From CALIBK01 sp037444165 (lineage in GTDB: Bacteria; Desulfobacterota; BSN033; UBA1163), in assembly GCA_037444165.1 (NCBI GenBank), contig JBBIMX010000001.1:39052-103051 (forward strand): a stretch of 64,000 bases of DNA. The letters run 5' to 3'. The notes beneath the pieces are model-generated. The model was not told the origin of the DNA and searched no databases. It saw nothing but the letters and a program-made list of their open reading frames with translations. Both the position numbers and the translations under genes were made by a program. Positions within the stretch are counted from its first letter, which is position 1; each line of letters opens with the position of its first letter. Shown here piece by piece: positions 34,064-42,419 of the stretch.

Positions 34064-35401
34064 TTAAATTAACCCATATTTCTTCATCTTTCTCCAGAGG
34101 GTCGCCCGGCTAATCCCCAACTCCTTGGCTGCCTTAACCCTATTGCCCATATTCTTTTCTAACATCCTCTTTACGATCTCCGCTTCAGCCCTCTCGATGG
34201 GATTCTCTTCTTTCGAGAAGATGAAGGAATCCCTTTCTTCTTCCTTCATGACCAACTCTTTAGGGAGACAATCCAAATCGATCCGATTCCCTCTGCAAAG
34301 GACAAAAGCGTGTTCTATGATGTTTTCAAGTTCCCTCACATTTCCAGGGTAATCATACCTCAACAATAATCGAAGGGCCTCCTCACTTAGACCCTCAATC
34401 TCTCTTCCCATTTTTGCATTAAATTTTTGAATGAAGGCATCGATGAGCAAAGGAATATCCTCTCTCCTCTCCCTCAAAGGTGGAAGGTCAATTTTGACCA
34501 CATGGAGCCGATAAAAAAGATCCTCTCTAAATTTACCTTCTTTGACCAGCCTGGAGAGGTCTTTATGGGTTGCGGCAATAATTCGAACGTCCGTTTTTCT
34601 TGGAATATTGGTACCCAAAGGCTCATATTCCTTCTCCTGAAGGACTCTTAGAAGTTTAACCTGAAGGGCAGGAGACATATCCCCAACTTCATCTAAAAAT
34701 ATGGTCCCTCCATGGGCAATGGCAAATCGTCCAGGTTTATCCTTCTTGGCATCGGTAAAGGCTCCTTTGACGTACCCAAAAAGTTCCGATTCTAACAGCG
34801 GGTCAGGAAGGGCACCACAGTTCACTTTGACGAAAGGCTTGGTTCTCCTCCGACTCATATGGTGTATGGCCTTTGCAAAAAGTTCTTTACCTGTACCACT
34901 CTCTCCCTGAATTAAGACCGTACTATCACTTTCTGCGATATTGGGAAGAATATTAAATATCTCTCGAATCAAATGGTTCTTGCTGATAATATCCCCAAGG
35001 GTATACCTCTGAGAAAGTTCTTTTTTAAGTTCTTCAATCGCAGAGAGATCTCTAAATGTTTCCACCCCTCCTATGACCTCCCCCTTCTCATTCCTCAGTA
35101 CTGCGGTGCTAATACGGATGGGAACTCTCTGCCCCCCTTTCTTTAAGATGGTAGCAGGAAGGTTGATCATCTCCTTATTGGTCTTGAGGGTTTCCTTCAG
35201 AGCGCATCGAGACTGACAAATATCTGCCCGAAAGACATCAAAGCAGTATCGGCCCACAGCTTCTCTACTGGAAAATCCGGTGATTTCCTCAGCCGCTTTA
35301 TTCATAAACGTGATCCTTCCTTCCTTGTCCGTAGTAAAAACCCCATCCGCTATGCTATTAAGAATCACGTTAAAAAATTTATCGGGTTCCCTCTTCTTCA
35401 T
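34064..35401 (-). CDS. PAS-containing sigma-54-dependent transcriptional activator
   Basis: 445 residues: PAS domain (about 10-125), AAA+ domain (about 135-370) with GESGTGKE Walker A and GAFTDA loop (a variant of GAFTGA), and a Fis-type helix-turn-helix (NRVKAAKELGISRATLWRKMK). No receiver domain. The PAS holds C53, C62 and C66 in a CFDVFRADICQSRC stretch, possibly a redox or metal sensor. It probably activates the sigma-54 promoter 140 bp downstream, as DVU2106 does for the D. vulgaris ORP operons. Target inferred from position. Confidence 0.93.
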   Translation of the reverse strand: MKKREPDKFFNVILNSIADGVFTTDKEGRITFMNKAAEEITGFSSREAVGRYCFDVFRADICQSRCALKETLKTNKEMINLPATILKKGGQRVPIRISTAVLRNEKGEVIGGVETFRDLSAIEELKKELSQRYTLGDIISKNHLIREIFNILPNIAESDSTVLIQGESGTGKELFAKAIHHMSRRRTKPFVKVNCGALPDPLLESELFGYVKGAFTDAKKDKPGRFAIAHGGTIFLDEVGDMSPALQVKLLRVLQEKEYEPLGTNIPRKTDVRIIAATHKDLSRLVKEGKFREDLFYRLHVVKIDLPPLRERREDIPLLIDAFIQKFNAKMGREIEGLSEEALRLLLRYDYPGNVRELENIIEHAFVLCRGNRIDLDCLPKELVMKEEERDSFIFSKEENPIERAEAEIVKRMLEKNMGNRVKAAKELGISRATLWRKMKKYGLI

Positions 35402-35455
35402 CTCTCAAGAAATATCATAACTTAATTTTATTTCAAGGGAAACGGGTCGCTTTCC

Positions 35456-35583
35456 GTAATCCATCACTCAGAAGTGAGGAATAAGCCCGAGAGGGGAAGT
35501 GGAGAAATCCATCCGCGTTCTATGGGTTTCGGAAATACTCCTGTCGGGCTTAAATTTATTTCCACCCTACAGTGAGGGGTTAC
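35456..35583 (+). repeat. dispersed palindromic element R1, full copy a
   Basis: About 128 bp with imperfect terminal inverted repeats (GTAATCCATCACT at left, AGTGAGGGGTTAC at right) and an internal inverted pair AAGCCCGA (35483-35490) / TCGGGCTT (35544-35551). Near-identical interior recurs at 46721-46847 and, inverted, at 44837-44963. It fills most of the gap between the activator and ttcA-like genes. No coding frame. MITE- or REP-like. Confidence 0.88.
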
Positions 35584-35598
35584 CGCTTTCCTATTAGG

Positions 35599-36327
35599 CT
35601 ACCTTTTTACCCATAAATAATCCATTTTAATGTTAGAAAGGGAGCGGAAGATATTTCCTTTAATTTTAGGATTTGATTGTTCGAGATTTCTTAATAGATC
35701 CTTAATCTCCTTTCTTTTTGTTTTGCCCGAGACAGGACAACCACTTGGCCCAAAGGGGAGTCCCTTTTCTTTTGCGAATCTTTCAATTTGTCTCTCTTCG
35801 ATTAATGCTAAGGGACGGATCAGGGCGATCTTCCCCTTAAATAAGGGCTGGAGGGGGAGCATGGTACTCATTTCAGCACTATAAAAAATATTGAGCAGGA
35901 GGGTCTCAATGATATCATCCTTATGATGACCAAGGGCGATCTTATTACATTTGAAACGATGAGCAAGTTGGAAAAGGGTCTTCCTTCTCTCCCAGGAGCA
36001 GAGAAAACATGGATTTTCTCGATTTTCAGGACTGTTTGCCCTTTTTCCAATATCGGTAAATTCGATATAATAAGGGAGCTCTTGAGACTCAAAATATTCT
36101 TTTAAACCCTCTTCCCTCTTTGAACCAAATCCCAAATCAATGTGAACCGGAATAAGGTCATATTGAATAGGAACTCGCTTTCTTCGTTCATGAAGAAGAT
36201 GGAGGAGGGTAAGACTATCCTTTCCACCAGAGACTCCAACCATAATTCGATCCCCATCTTGAATCAATCCAAAACGGTGGATGGCTTTCCCCATCAAACT
36301 TCGAATCTCTTTTTCCCAATAAGCCAT
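35599..36327 (-). CDS. TtcA-family tRNA 2-thiolation PP-loop protein
   Basis: 242 residues. PP-loop SGGKDSLTLL (from residue 33), a CFLC pair in the middle (EENPCFLCSWERRK-like), GHHKDDIIETLLLNIF, and a third Cys in PSGCPVSGK: the three-cysteine Fe-S layout of TtcA/TtuA-type tRNA thiolases. Predicted to sulfurate cytidine-32 or a related base. TtuA is the alternative. Three bases separate it from the upstream nuclease gene. Confidence 0.88.
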   Translation of the reverse strand: MAYWEKEIRSLMGKAIHRFGLIQDGDRIMVGVSGGKDSLTLLHLLHERRKRVPIQYDLIPVHIDLGFGSKREEGLKEYFESQELPYYIEFTDIGKRANSPENRENPCFLCSWERRKTLFQLAHRFKCNKIALGHHKDDIIETLLLNIFYSAEMSTMLPLQPLFKGKIALIRPLALIEERQIERFAKEKGLPFGPSGCPVSGKTKRKEIKDLLRNLEQSNPKIKGNIFRSLSNIKMDYLWVKR

Positions 36328-36330
36328 TTC

Positions 36331-36975
36331 TTATATCCCCCTCACCCCTTTAAGGGGGCAGCGATCACATTTTGGAACCCTTTTACAAAAGGTCTTCCCC
36401 AAATGGACGAGAAGGGCATGGTATTCGTTGAAAAGGCCTTCCTCATGGGGAAGATGATCCATAAAGAAACGCTGTATCTCTTCATAAGAAGCCTCTTTGG
36501 AGATCAGTTGATGTCTGGATAGGATTCGTCTGGTATAGGCATCCACGACGAAAATAGGCTTCTTTAACCCATAGAGGAGAATGCTATCAGCCGTCTCCGG
36601 TCCAATTCCTTTAACTTCGAGGAGTTTTGTTCTCAACTCTTCCATCTCTTCTTCTCTCATTTTACGAAGATCCCCACCATATTCCTCAAAAAGAAAATCG
36701 ACAAAGGCTTTCAACCGCTCTGCCTTGATTCGATAATAGCCTGAAGATTTAATCCATCGAGAAAGGTGAGTTCTTTTCAGATTTCGAATTCCCTCCGGGT
36801 TTAACACGCCCTTCTCCTTTAAGGTTTGAATGGCCTTCTCCACATTTCTCCATGAGGTATTCTGGGTTAGGATAGCCCCTACTATCACTTCAAAAGGACT
36901 CTCCGCGGGCCACCAGTGTTGAGGACCATAAGCCTGATAAAGCGTTCGATAAATGTTCATGAGGAGCCGTTGCAT
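36331..36975 (-). CDS. endonuclease III-like DNA glycosylase (COG2231 type)
   Basis: 214 residues. HhH-GPD core VKGIGPETADSILLYGL with the catalytic Asp in VVDAYTRRIL. WWPAESPFEVIVGAILTQNTSW is the hallmark of the COG2231 branch, related to MagIII 3-methyladenine glycosylase. The Fe-S loop shows only three cysteines (CKRVPKCDRC), lacking the fourth, so the cluster may be absent or differently bound. No obvious link to its neighbours. Confidence 0.88.
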   Translation of the reverse strand: MQRLLMNIYRTLYQAYGPQHWWPAESPFEVIVGAILTQNTSWRNVEKAIQTLKEKGVLNPEGIRNLKRTHLSRWIKSSGYYRIKAERLKAFVDFLFEEYGGDLRKMREEEMEELRTKLLEVKGIGPETADSILLYGLKKPIFVVDAYTRRILSRHQLISKEASYEEIQRFFMDHLPHEEGLFNEYHALLVHLGKTFCKRVPKCDRCPLKGVRGI

Positions 36976-37100
36976 AAAATATCACCTGTAGCCCAATCTT
37001 CTGTAAATATGGAATAATGTGAAAAGAACTGAATTAACGGATCGGGTGGAAGACCATTCCAATCTTAAAAACCCGTTATTCCAATATTCCATTACTCATC

Positions 37101-38231
37101 TTATTTCAGTCTCTTTTTAAATCTTATTGCACTCAAGGTAATCATGAATCCTCCCAGGAGGGCTAAGGCCATCATATGGGGCCAGAGAAATTCCAATCCC
37201 ACTCCTTTCAAAAAAAGACCTCGAATGATGACGAGAAAATAGCGAAGAGGACTGATATAGGTAAAATATTGAAGCCACTCGGGCATATTCTCTAAGGGGA
37301 AGGCAAAACCAGAAAGGATGAAGGCAGGCATCACAAAAAAGAAGGTGGAGATCTGGGCTTGCTGTTGGGTGGAACAGATCGTTGAAATAAAGAGTCCAAT
37401 CCCTACTGAACTCGTTAAGAAAAGGAGACTTCCGAGCAAAAGAATGAAAAGGTCTCCCCGAAAAGGAATCTTAAACCAGAACACTCCGATCGATGCAATC
37501 AGAAGAATATCCAAAAAACCAATCATTGCAAAAGGGAGGGTCTTTCCAAGGATCAACTCCCAGGGACGAATCGGAGTGACCATAATCTGTTCGAGAGTTC
37601 CTATTTCTCGTTCTCTGACAATGGCCTGTGCGGTTAGGATGATAGGAAGGAGAAAGGCGATAGAGGCGATAACCCCAGGAACGTAAAAGTAACGGCTCTC
37701 CAAATTAGGATTGAACCAGATCCGGTGTTCTACCTCTACCCCCACTTCTTCGAAACGACCCATTCCTTCTTGGTTTAGTCGATTGAAAATCACCTGATTG
37801 GAATACTCCGAGAGGATTCGACTCACATAGCCCAGGGCGATCAGAGCGGTATTGGACTCCGTTCCATCGACCAAGATCTGGATAGGGACCGTCTCCCCTT
37901 TCTTGATCTTTTTTGAAAACCCGCTCGGGATCTCCATACTGAAGGTAATTTTCCCTTTTTTAATCAAGGCCTCGATTTCCTTGAGATTCTCTGGATAGGC
38001 TACAATATCAAAATATTTTGAGCTTCCAAATCGAGAGACAAGTTCTCTCGAATCTATGGTTTGATCCAAATCTCGAACGGCGATAGGGACATGTTGAACA
38101 TCCAGATTGGCGGCATATCCAAACACGATCAACTGAAAAATAGGGGGGAAAATCAACGTGATCCGAAGCCGTCTGTCCCTGAAAACCTGGATGAGCTCTT
38201 TGACGAAAAGAAAACGAACTCGACCAAACAT
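37101..38231 (-). CDS. ABC-2 type efflux permease
   Basis: 376 residues, ABC-2 family (YhhJ/YbhR type). One N-terminal helix, a large external domain with VLVDGTESNTALIALGY, and five C-terminal helices with VREREIGTLEQIMVTP. The last gene of a five-gene operon: HlyD adaptor, two ATPases, two permeases. Likely exports a hydrophobic or drug-like compound across the inner membrane to the adaptor. Confidence 0.93.
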   Translation of the reverse strand: MFGRVRFLFVKELIQVFRDRRLRITLIFPPIFQLIVFGYAANLDVQHVPIAVRDLDQTIDSRELVSRFGSSKYFDIVAYPENLKEIEALIKKGKITFSMEIPSGFSKKIKKGETVPIQILVDGTESNTALIALGYVSRILSEYSNQVIFNRLNQEGMGRFEEVGVEVEHRIWFNPNLESRYFYVPGVIASIAFLLPIILTAQAIVREREIGTLEQIMVTPIRPWELILGKTLPFAMIGFLDILLIASIGVFWFKIPFRGDLFILLLGSLLFLTSSVGIGLFISTICSTQQQAQISTFFFVMPAFILSGFAFPLENMPEWLQYFTYISPLRYFLVIIRGLFLKGVGLEFLWPHMMALALLGGFMITLSAIRFKKRLK

Positions 38232-38248
38232 AAATGAATCCTACGGAT

Positions 38249-39382
38249 TTACCTCAGCTCCTTCTTAAACAAGTGAATCGCCACACCTATTCCAGTGACT
38301 CCCATTCCAATGAGGATCAGCATCTCTTTATAAAGAAAAGAAAGATCGGAACCTTTTAAAAAGATCTCTTTAAGAATACTCACATAATAACGCGGAGCAA
38401 TTCCATAGGTAATCATTTGGAGCCAAACGGGCATATTGGAAATCACGAAGGTAAAGCCTGAGAGAAGAAAGGTAGGTAAAAATCCGATGACCATCGCCAG
38501 TTGATTGGCAAAGATCTGAGTCCGGGCGACGGTGGAAATGGTAAGACCGAGGGCAAGGGCTACGAGCAGATAGATGCAAGAAAGGCCAAGGAGAAGGAGA
38601 AAACTTCCACGAAAGGGAACCTCAAAGAACCATCGACCCATAAAGAAGGCTAAAAATAGATCCAAAAGGCCAATAAAAAAATAGGGGAATAACTTCCCGA
38701 GAAGCAGTTCTCCTTTTCGAACGGGGGTGGAGATCAAAAGTTCCATCGTGCCTCTCTCCCACTCCCTGACGATGACTTGCCCGGTAAGAAGGACGCCAAT
38801 GATAGACATGATGACAGCAACAAGGCCCGGGATGAAATAATTCTTCGATTCTAATTCTTCATTAAACCAGACTCGTACCCGTCCTTCGAGGGGAGGATCA
38901 GGTCTTTTTCTCCCTATTCGTTCAATTTTTAGTAAGGTCTTCTCCTGGTTATACTGCTGGGTAATTGACTGGACATAGCTCAGGATGATATTCGCCGTAT
39001 TAGAATCGGTTCCGTCCAAAATGACCTGAACCGACGCTTTCTTTCCTGCTTTCAAAGTCTTTGAGAAATCGGAGGGGATGACCAATCCCATTTTTATTCT
39101 ACTCTTATCGATCAAATGAGAGAGCTCCTCCCTGCTTTGAATGAAGAGGGGGCGATCAAAGTAAGGAGATCCGCTAAATTGGTGGACAAATAAAAGGCTT
39201 TCCTGACCCTGATCGTAATTGAGGATGGCCATGGGGACTTTTTTCACATCCAGAGTCACAGCATACCCGAAGAGGAGCATCAGGACTGCTGGCATCAGGA
39301 TCACCAAACCCAAACTCCTCCCATCTCGATAGATATGAATGAACTCCTTTTTTGAAATGGCCCAAGTTCTCAATAAATTCAT
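38249..39382 (-). CDS. ABC-2 type efflux permease, paralog
   Basis: 377 residues from ATG 39382, which overlaps the upstream ATPase stop (ATGA); the longer frame upstream lies inside that gene. Same layout as its neighbour: MNLLRTWAISKKEFIHIYRDG, VILDGTDSNTANIILSY, VREWERGTMELLISTPV. The two permeases probably form a heterodimer. Confidence 0.93.
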   Translation of the reverse strand: MNLLRTWAISKKEFIHIYRDGRSLGLVILMPAVLMLLFGYAVTLDVKKVPMAILNYDQGQESLLFVHQFSGSPYFDRPLFIQSREELSHLIDKSRIKMGLVIPSDFSKTLKAGKKASVQVILDGTDSNTANIILSYVQSITQQYNQEKTLLKIERIGRKRPDPPLEGRVRVWFNEELESKNYFIPGLVAVIMSIIGVLLTGQVIVREWERGTMELLISTPVRKGELLLGKLFPYFFIGLLDLFLAFFMGRWFFEVPFRGSFLLLLGLSCIYLLVALALGLTISTVARTQIFANQLAMVIGFLPTFLLSGFTFVISNMPVWLQMITYGIAPRYYVSILKEIFLKGSDLSFLYKEMLILIGMGVTGIGVAIHLFKKELR

Positions 39383-40320
39383 TTCTTCTCCCCTTCGATT
39401 AAAGAGACAAAGATATCTTCCAGGGAAGGATTGATCCACTCCATCCGGTGAAGAAGGATCCCGTGGGCCTGAAAAAGAGTCGAGATCTCCTCTTGCAGTG
39501 AGATTCCTTCTTTTCCAATCACATGGAGACCATTCCCAAATACAGCCACCTCCGATACCCAGGGCGTGTTTTTTAGAAGATGAAGGGATGGAATCAATGG
39601 CTCGCACTCCACCTCTAACACTCCATGAGAGAGGGTCTTTATTTTTAACTCCGTGGGAGATCCCATAGCGATCGTCCTCCCCTGGTAAATCAAGGCAAGT
39701 CGGTTGCAGTATTCAGCCTCATCCATATAATGAGTCGAGACAAAACTGGTCACCCCTTCGTTCGACATCTCCTGGATGAAACTCCAGAACTCTCTCCTTG
39801 AGAGAGGATCGACCCCAGCGGTGGGTTCATCGAGAAAGAGAATCTCTGGTTGATGGAGGATAGCACATCCTAAGGCTAAACGTTGTTTTAATCCTACGGC
39901 AAGGGTCCGGGTGAGACGATGAGAAACTCCCTTGAGTCCAATCTTTTCGAGGACTTCCCCTTCTCTTTTTTTCAGGGTAGAGCCGTTAAGACCATAAATT
40001 CCGCCAAAAAAATGGAGGTTTTCAATCACGGTGAGATCCTCATAAAGAGAGAATTTTTGAGACATATATCCGATAACCCTTTTAATTTTTTCAGGCTCCC
40101 AGAGAAGATCAAACCCCGCAACCCTTCCCCTCCCTGAAGTCGGGATCAAGAGGCCACAGAGCATCCGAATAGTGGTCGATTTTCCAGCCCCATTGGGCCC
40201 TAAAAACCCAAAGATCTCCCCTTTTCTGATCTGCAATTGAATATGATCGACCGCCACAAAATCTCCAAAGGCCTTGACGAGATCCTCTACCTCCACCGCA
40301 AACTCAACCGCTTCTCTCAT
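39379..40320 (-). CDS. ABC transporter ATP-binding protein
   Basis: 313 residues. Walker A GPNGAGKSTT, an LTRTLAVGLKQRLALG signature region (LSGG is replaced by LAVG), Walker B ILFLDEPTAGVD and the H-loop STHYMDEAE. Pairs with the ATPase encoded next at 40317-41240 and the two permeases; ATGA-type overlaps on both sides show a tight operon. The degenerate signature may make one of the two ATP sites inactive. Confidence 0.93.
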   Translation of the reverse strand: MREAVEFAVEVEDLVKAFGDFVAVDHIQLQIRKGEIFGFLGPNGAGKSTTIRMLCGLLIPTSGRGRVAGFDLLWEPEKIKRVIGYMSQKFSLYEDLTVIENLHFFGGIYGLNGSTLKKREGEVLEKIGLKGVSHRLTRTLAVGLKQRLALGCAILHQPEILFLDEPTAGVDPLSRREFWSFIQEMSNEGVTSFVSTHYMDEAEYCNRLALIYQGRTIAMGSPTELKIKTLSHGVLEVECEPLIPSLHLLKNTPWVSEVAVFGNGLHVIGKEGISLQEEISTLFQAHGILLHRMEWINPSLEDIFVSLIEGEKK

Positions 40321-41240
40321 CCTTTCTTCTCCCTCACCATGGCCACAAAGACATCTTCAAGAGAAGGTCTGATTTCTGTTAGGCTTAAAATATCCACTCC
40401 CTCTCTCCCAAACACCTCCTTTAACCTCTTCTTAATCCCTTCTGGATCCTCTACCCATAGATGTATCCTGTCTCCCGTAAGGACAGAGCTTCGAATCTCC
40501 GAAACCTGTTCCAAGATGCTCATGACCTTGGGGGGTTCTTCGACCCTGAGCTCCAGCACAGAGCCTTTCAATCTATTTTTAATCGCTGAAGGAGTATCAG
40601 CCACCAAAAGTTCTCCCTCATGGATCAACCCTACCCGATTGCAACGTTCTGCCTCGTCCAGATAGGACGTAGAAAAAAGGATGGTCACTCCTTCTTTCAA
40701 TAGGTCATAAAGAATCATCCAGAAATCTCTACGGGAAAGAGGATCCACCCCTGTCGTGGGTTCATCTAAAAAGAGAATTTGAGGGGTATGGATAAGGGCA
40801 CAGATTAATCCCAACTTCTGTTTCATTCCACCGGAGAGGTCTTGAGTTTTTCGTTTGACGAAGGGTGAAAGATTGGCAAAATGAAGGAGTCTTTCGATTC
40901 GGTTTTTTCTTTCTTTTTTAGGGACCTGATAAAGATCGGCATAGAATTGGATATTTTCAACTACGGTCAGATCCCCGTAGAGTCCGAAGCGCTGGGGAAG
41001 ATACCCAATTCTATCTTTTAAATATTCCCTTTCCTTCAGAATATCACAACCCGCTACCCTCCCCTCTCCTTCATCAGGCGAAAGAATCCCGCATAACATT
41101 CGAAGGGTCGTCGTCTTTCCAGAGGCATCCGGTCCAACCAAACCAAAGATCTCCCCGGATCTCACTATGAGATTCAATCGATTCACCGCAAGGATACGGT
41201 CAAATCTCTTTGTAAGATTGCTGGTCTGGATGGAAAACAT
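40317..41240 (-). CDS. ABC transporter ATP-binding protein
   Basis: 307 residues. Walker A GPDASGKTTT, consensus signature LSGGMKQKLGL, Walker B ILFLDEPTTGVD and H-loop replaced by STSYLDEAE (Ser for the usual His region shifted). With its partner it makes an asymmetric ATPase pair: the other has a degenerate signature, this one a Ser/Tyr switch region. Exporter type. Confidence 0.92.
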   Translation of the reverse strand: MFSIQTSNLTKRFDRILAVNRLNLIVRSGEIFGLVGPDASGKTTTLRMLCGILSPDEGEGRVAGCDILKEREYLKDRIGYLPQRFGLYGDLTVVENIQFYADLYQVPKKERKNRIERLLHFANLSPFVKRKTQDLSGGMKQKLGLICALIHTPQILFLDEPTTGVDPLSRRDFWMILYDLLKEGVTILFSTSYLDEAERCNRVGLIHEGELLVADTPSAIKNRLKGSVLELRVEEPPKVMSILEQVSEIRSSVLTGDRIHLWVEDPEGIKKRLKEVFGREGVDILSLTEIRPSLEDVFVAMVREKKG

Positions 41241-41252
41241 ATTCCATTGAGG

Positions 41253-42290
41253 TCAGGGTTTCCGGGATACCAAAGAGGTAAGGAGAATTCTTCCATCAGC
41301 AGGCATCCCAGGTTTTAACTCTTTATCCGGATTGGGGATGTCGATCTTGATTCGATAGACCAGGGTCACCCTTTCTTTTTCTGTCTGGATCTGTTTGGGA
41401 GTGAACTCAGCCTGGGAAGAGATGAAAGAGATCTTTCCCTTATATTCCTTTTGGGGTTTTAAATCGGTCGTCACAATCACTTCCTGCCCCCATTTGACTC
41501 GACTGAGTTCCGTCTCCGGAATATAGGCTTTTAGCCAGACCTTTCGAATATCGGCCAAGGTCACCACTGTCGTCCCTGGGTTGACCACCTCTCCCACTTC
41601 AGCCGATTTAACCAAGACGATCCCACTGATCGGTGAGGCGAGAAGGGTATCGTTTAACTGGGTCTCTGAGAGTCTCAAGGAGGCCCTTGCCTGTTCCACC
41701 TGAGCCCTTGCCTCATCAATCTCTTCTTTCCTTGGACCTTCTTTGAGCAATTTATAGCGTTCCTCAGCCCTCTGAAGCTGAGCAACCGCCATCTTATATC
41801 CGGTCTCTATATTGTCCAGAGTCTCTCTGGGAATGACCCCGCGCTCAAATAAGGCCTTCATTCGTTCGTATTGATTCTTTCGATTCATCATGTCGAATTG
41901 GGCTTGATGAACTGTAGCCTCTGCCTCCCGGATTTCCTCAGGACGGGATCCAGCGAGTAATTTCTCTAATCTTGCTTCTGCGGTTCGGAGGGAGGCCCGT
42001 GCCAGTTCAAGCCGGTGTCTAAGATCCTTATCATCCAATTTTCCAACGATTGCCCCCTTCTCCACCCAATCCCCTTCTTGAACGGTAAGGCTTGCGATTT
42101 TTCCTGAGATCTTAAAGCCGATGTTTACTTCCTGGGCTTCAATATTTCCGGAAACCCGAATGACCTGTTCTTCTTTTCCTCTATCTTTTATAAAAAAATA
42201 GTAAAGAAAGGCCGCTATTCCGAAGATTAGGGAAAGGATTAAAAATTTCCTTACCACTTCACCCTTCTCATTTTTATTTTTAAAGCTCAT
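41253..42290 (-). CDS. HlyD-family periplasmic adaptor subunit
   Basis: 345 residues from ATG 42290; the frame extends to a TTG at 42317 with no clear ribosome site. N-terminal membrane anchor (KFLILSLIFGIAAFLYYFF), lipoyl/biotinyl halves GKIASLTVQEGDWVEKG, a long alpha hairpin (about 105-200), and a C-terminal beta-barrel. It joins the ABC-2 permeases to an outer-membrane factor that is not encoded here. First gene of the efflux operon. Confidence 0.92.
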   Translation of the reverse strand: MSFKNKNEKGEVVRKFLILSLIFGIAAFLYYFFIKDRGKEEQVIRVSGNIEAQEVNIGFKISGKIASLTVQEGDWVEKGAIVGKLDDKDLRHRLELARASLRTAEARLEKLLAGSRPEEIREAEATVHQAQFDMMNRKNQYERMKALFERGVIPRETLDNIETGYKMAVAQLQRAEERYKLLKEGPRKEEIDEARAQVEQARASLRLSETQLNDTLLASPISGIVLVKSAEVGEVVNPGTTVVTLADIRKVWLKAYIPETELSRVKWGQEVIVTTDLKPQKEYKGKISFISSQAEFTPKQIQTEKERVTLVYRIKIDIPNPDKELKPGMPADGRILLTSLVSRKP

Positions 42291-42339
42291 TATAAATTTC
42301 CTTCGCCCTCCTGTCAAAATTTAGATCCTCTTATTTTTT

Positions 42340-42380
42340 AACCCATCACTCAGAAGTGGGGAATAAGCTTGAGAGAGGAA
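42340..42380 (+). repeat. element R1, left-end half copy
   Basis: AACCCATCACTCAGAAGTGG followed by GGAATAAGC matches the left 40 bp of full copy a. The rest is replaced by unrelated sequence leading to rel. Located in the divergent gap between the adaptor and rel genes. Confidence 0.75.
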
Positions 42381-42419
42381 ACTTGAATTTTTTACCAGTT
42401 GTAGTAATATGGAATTGAG

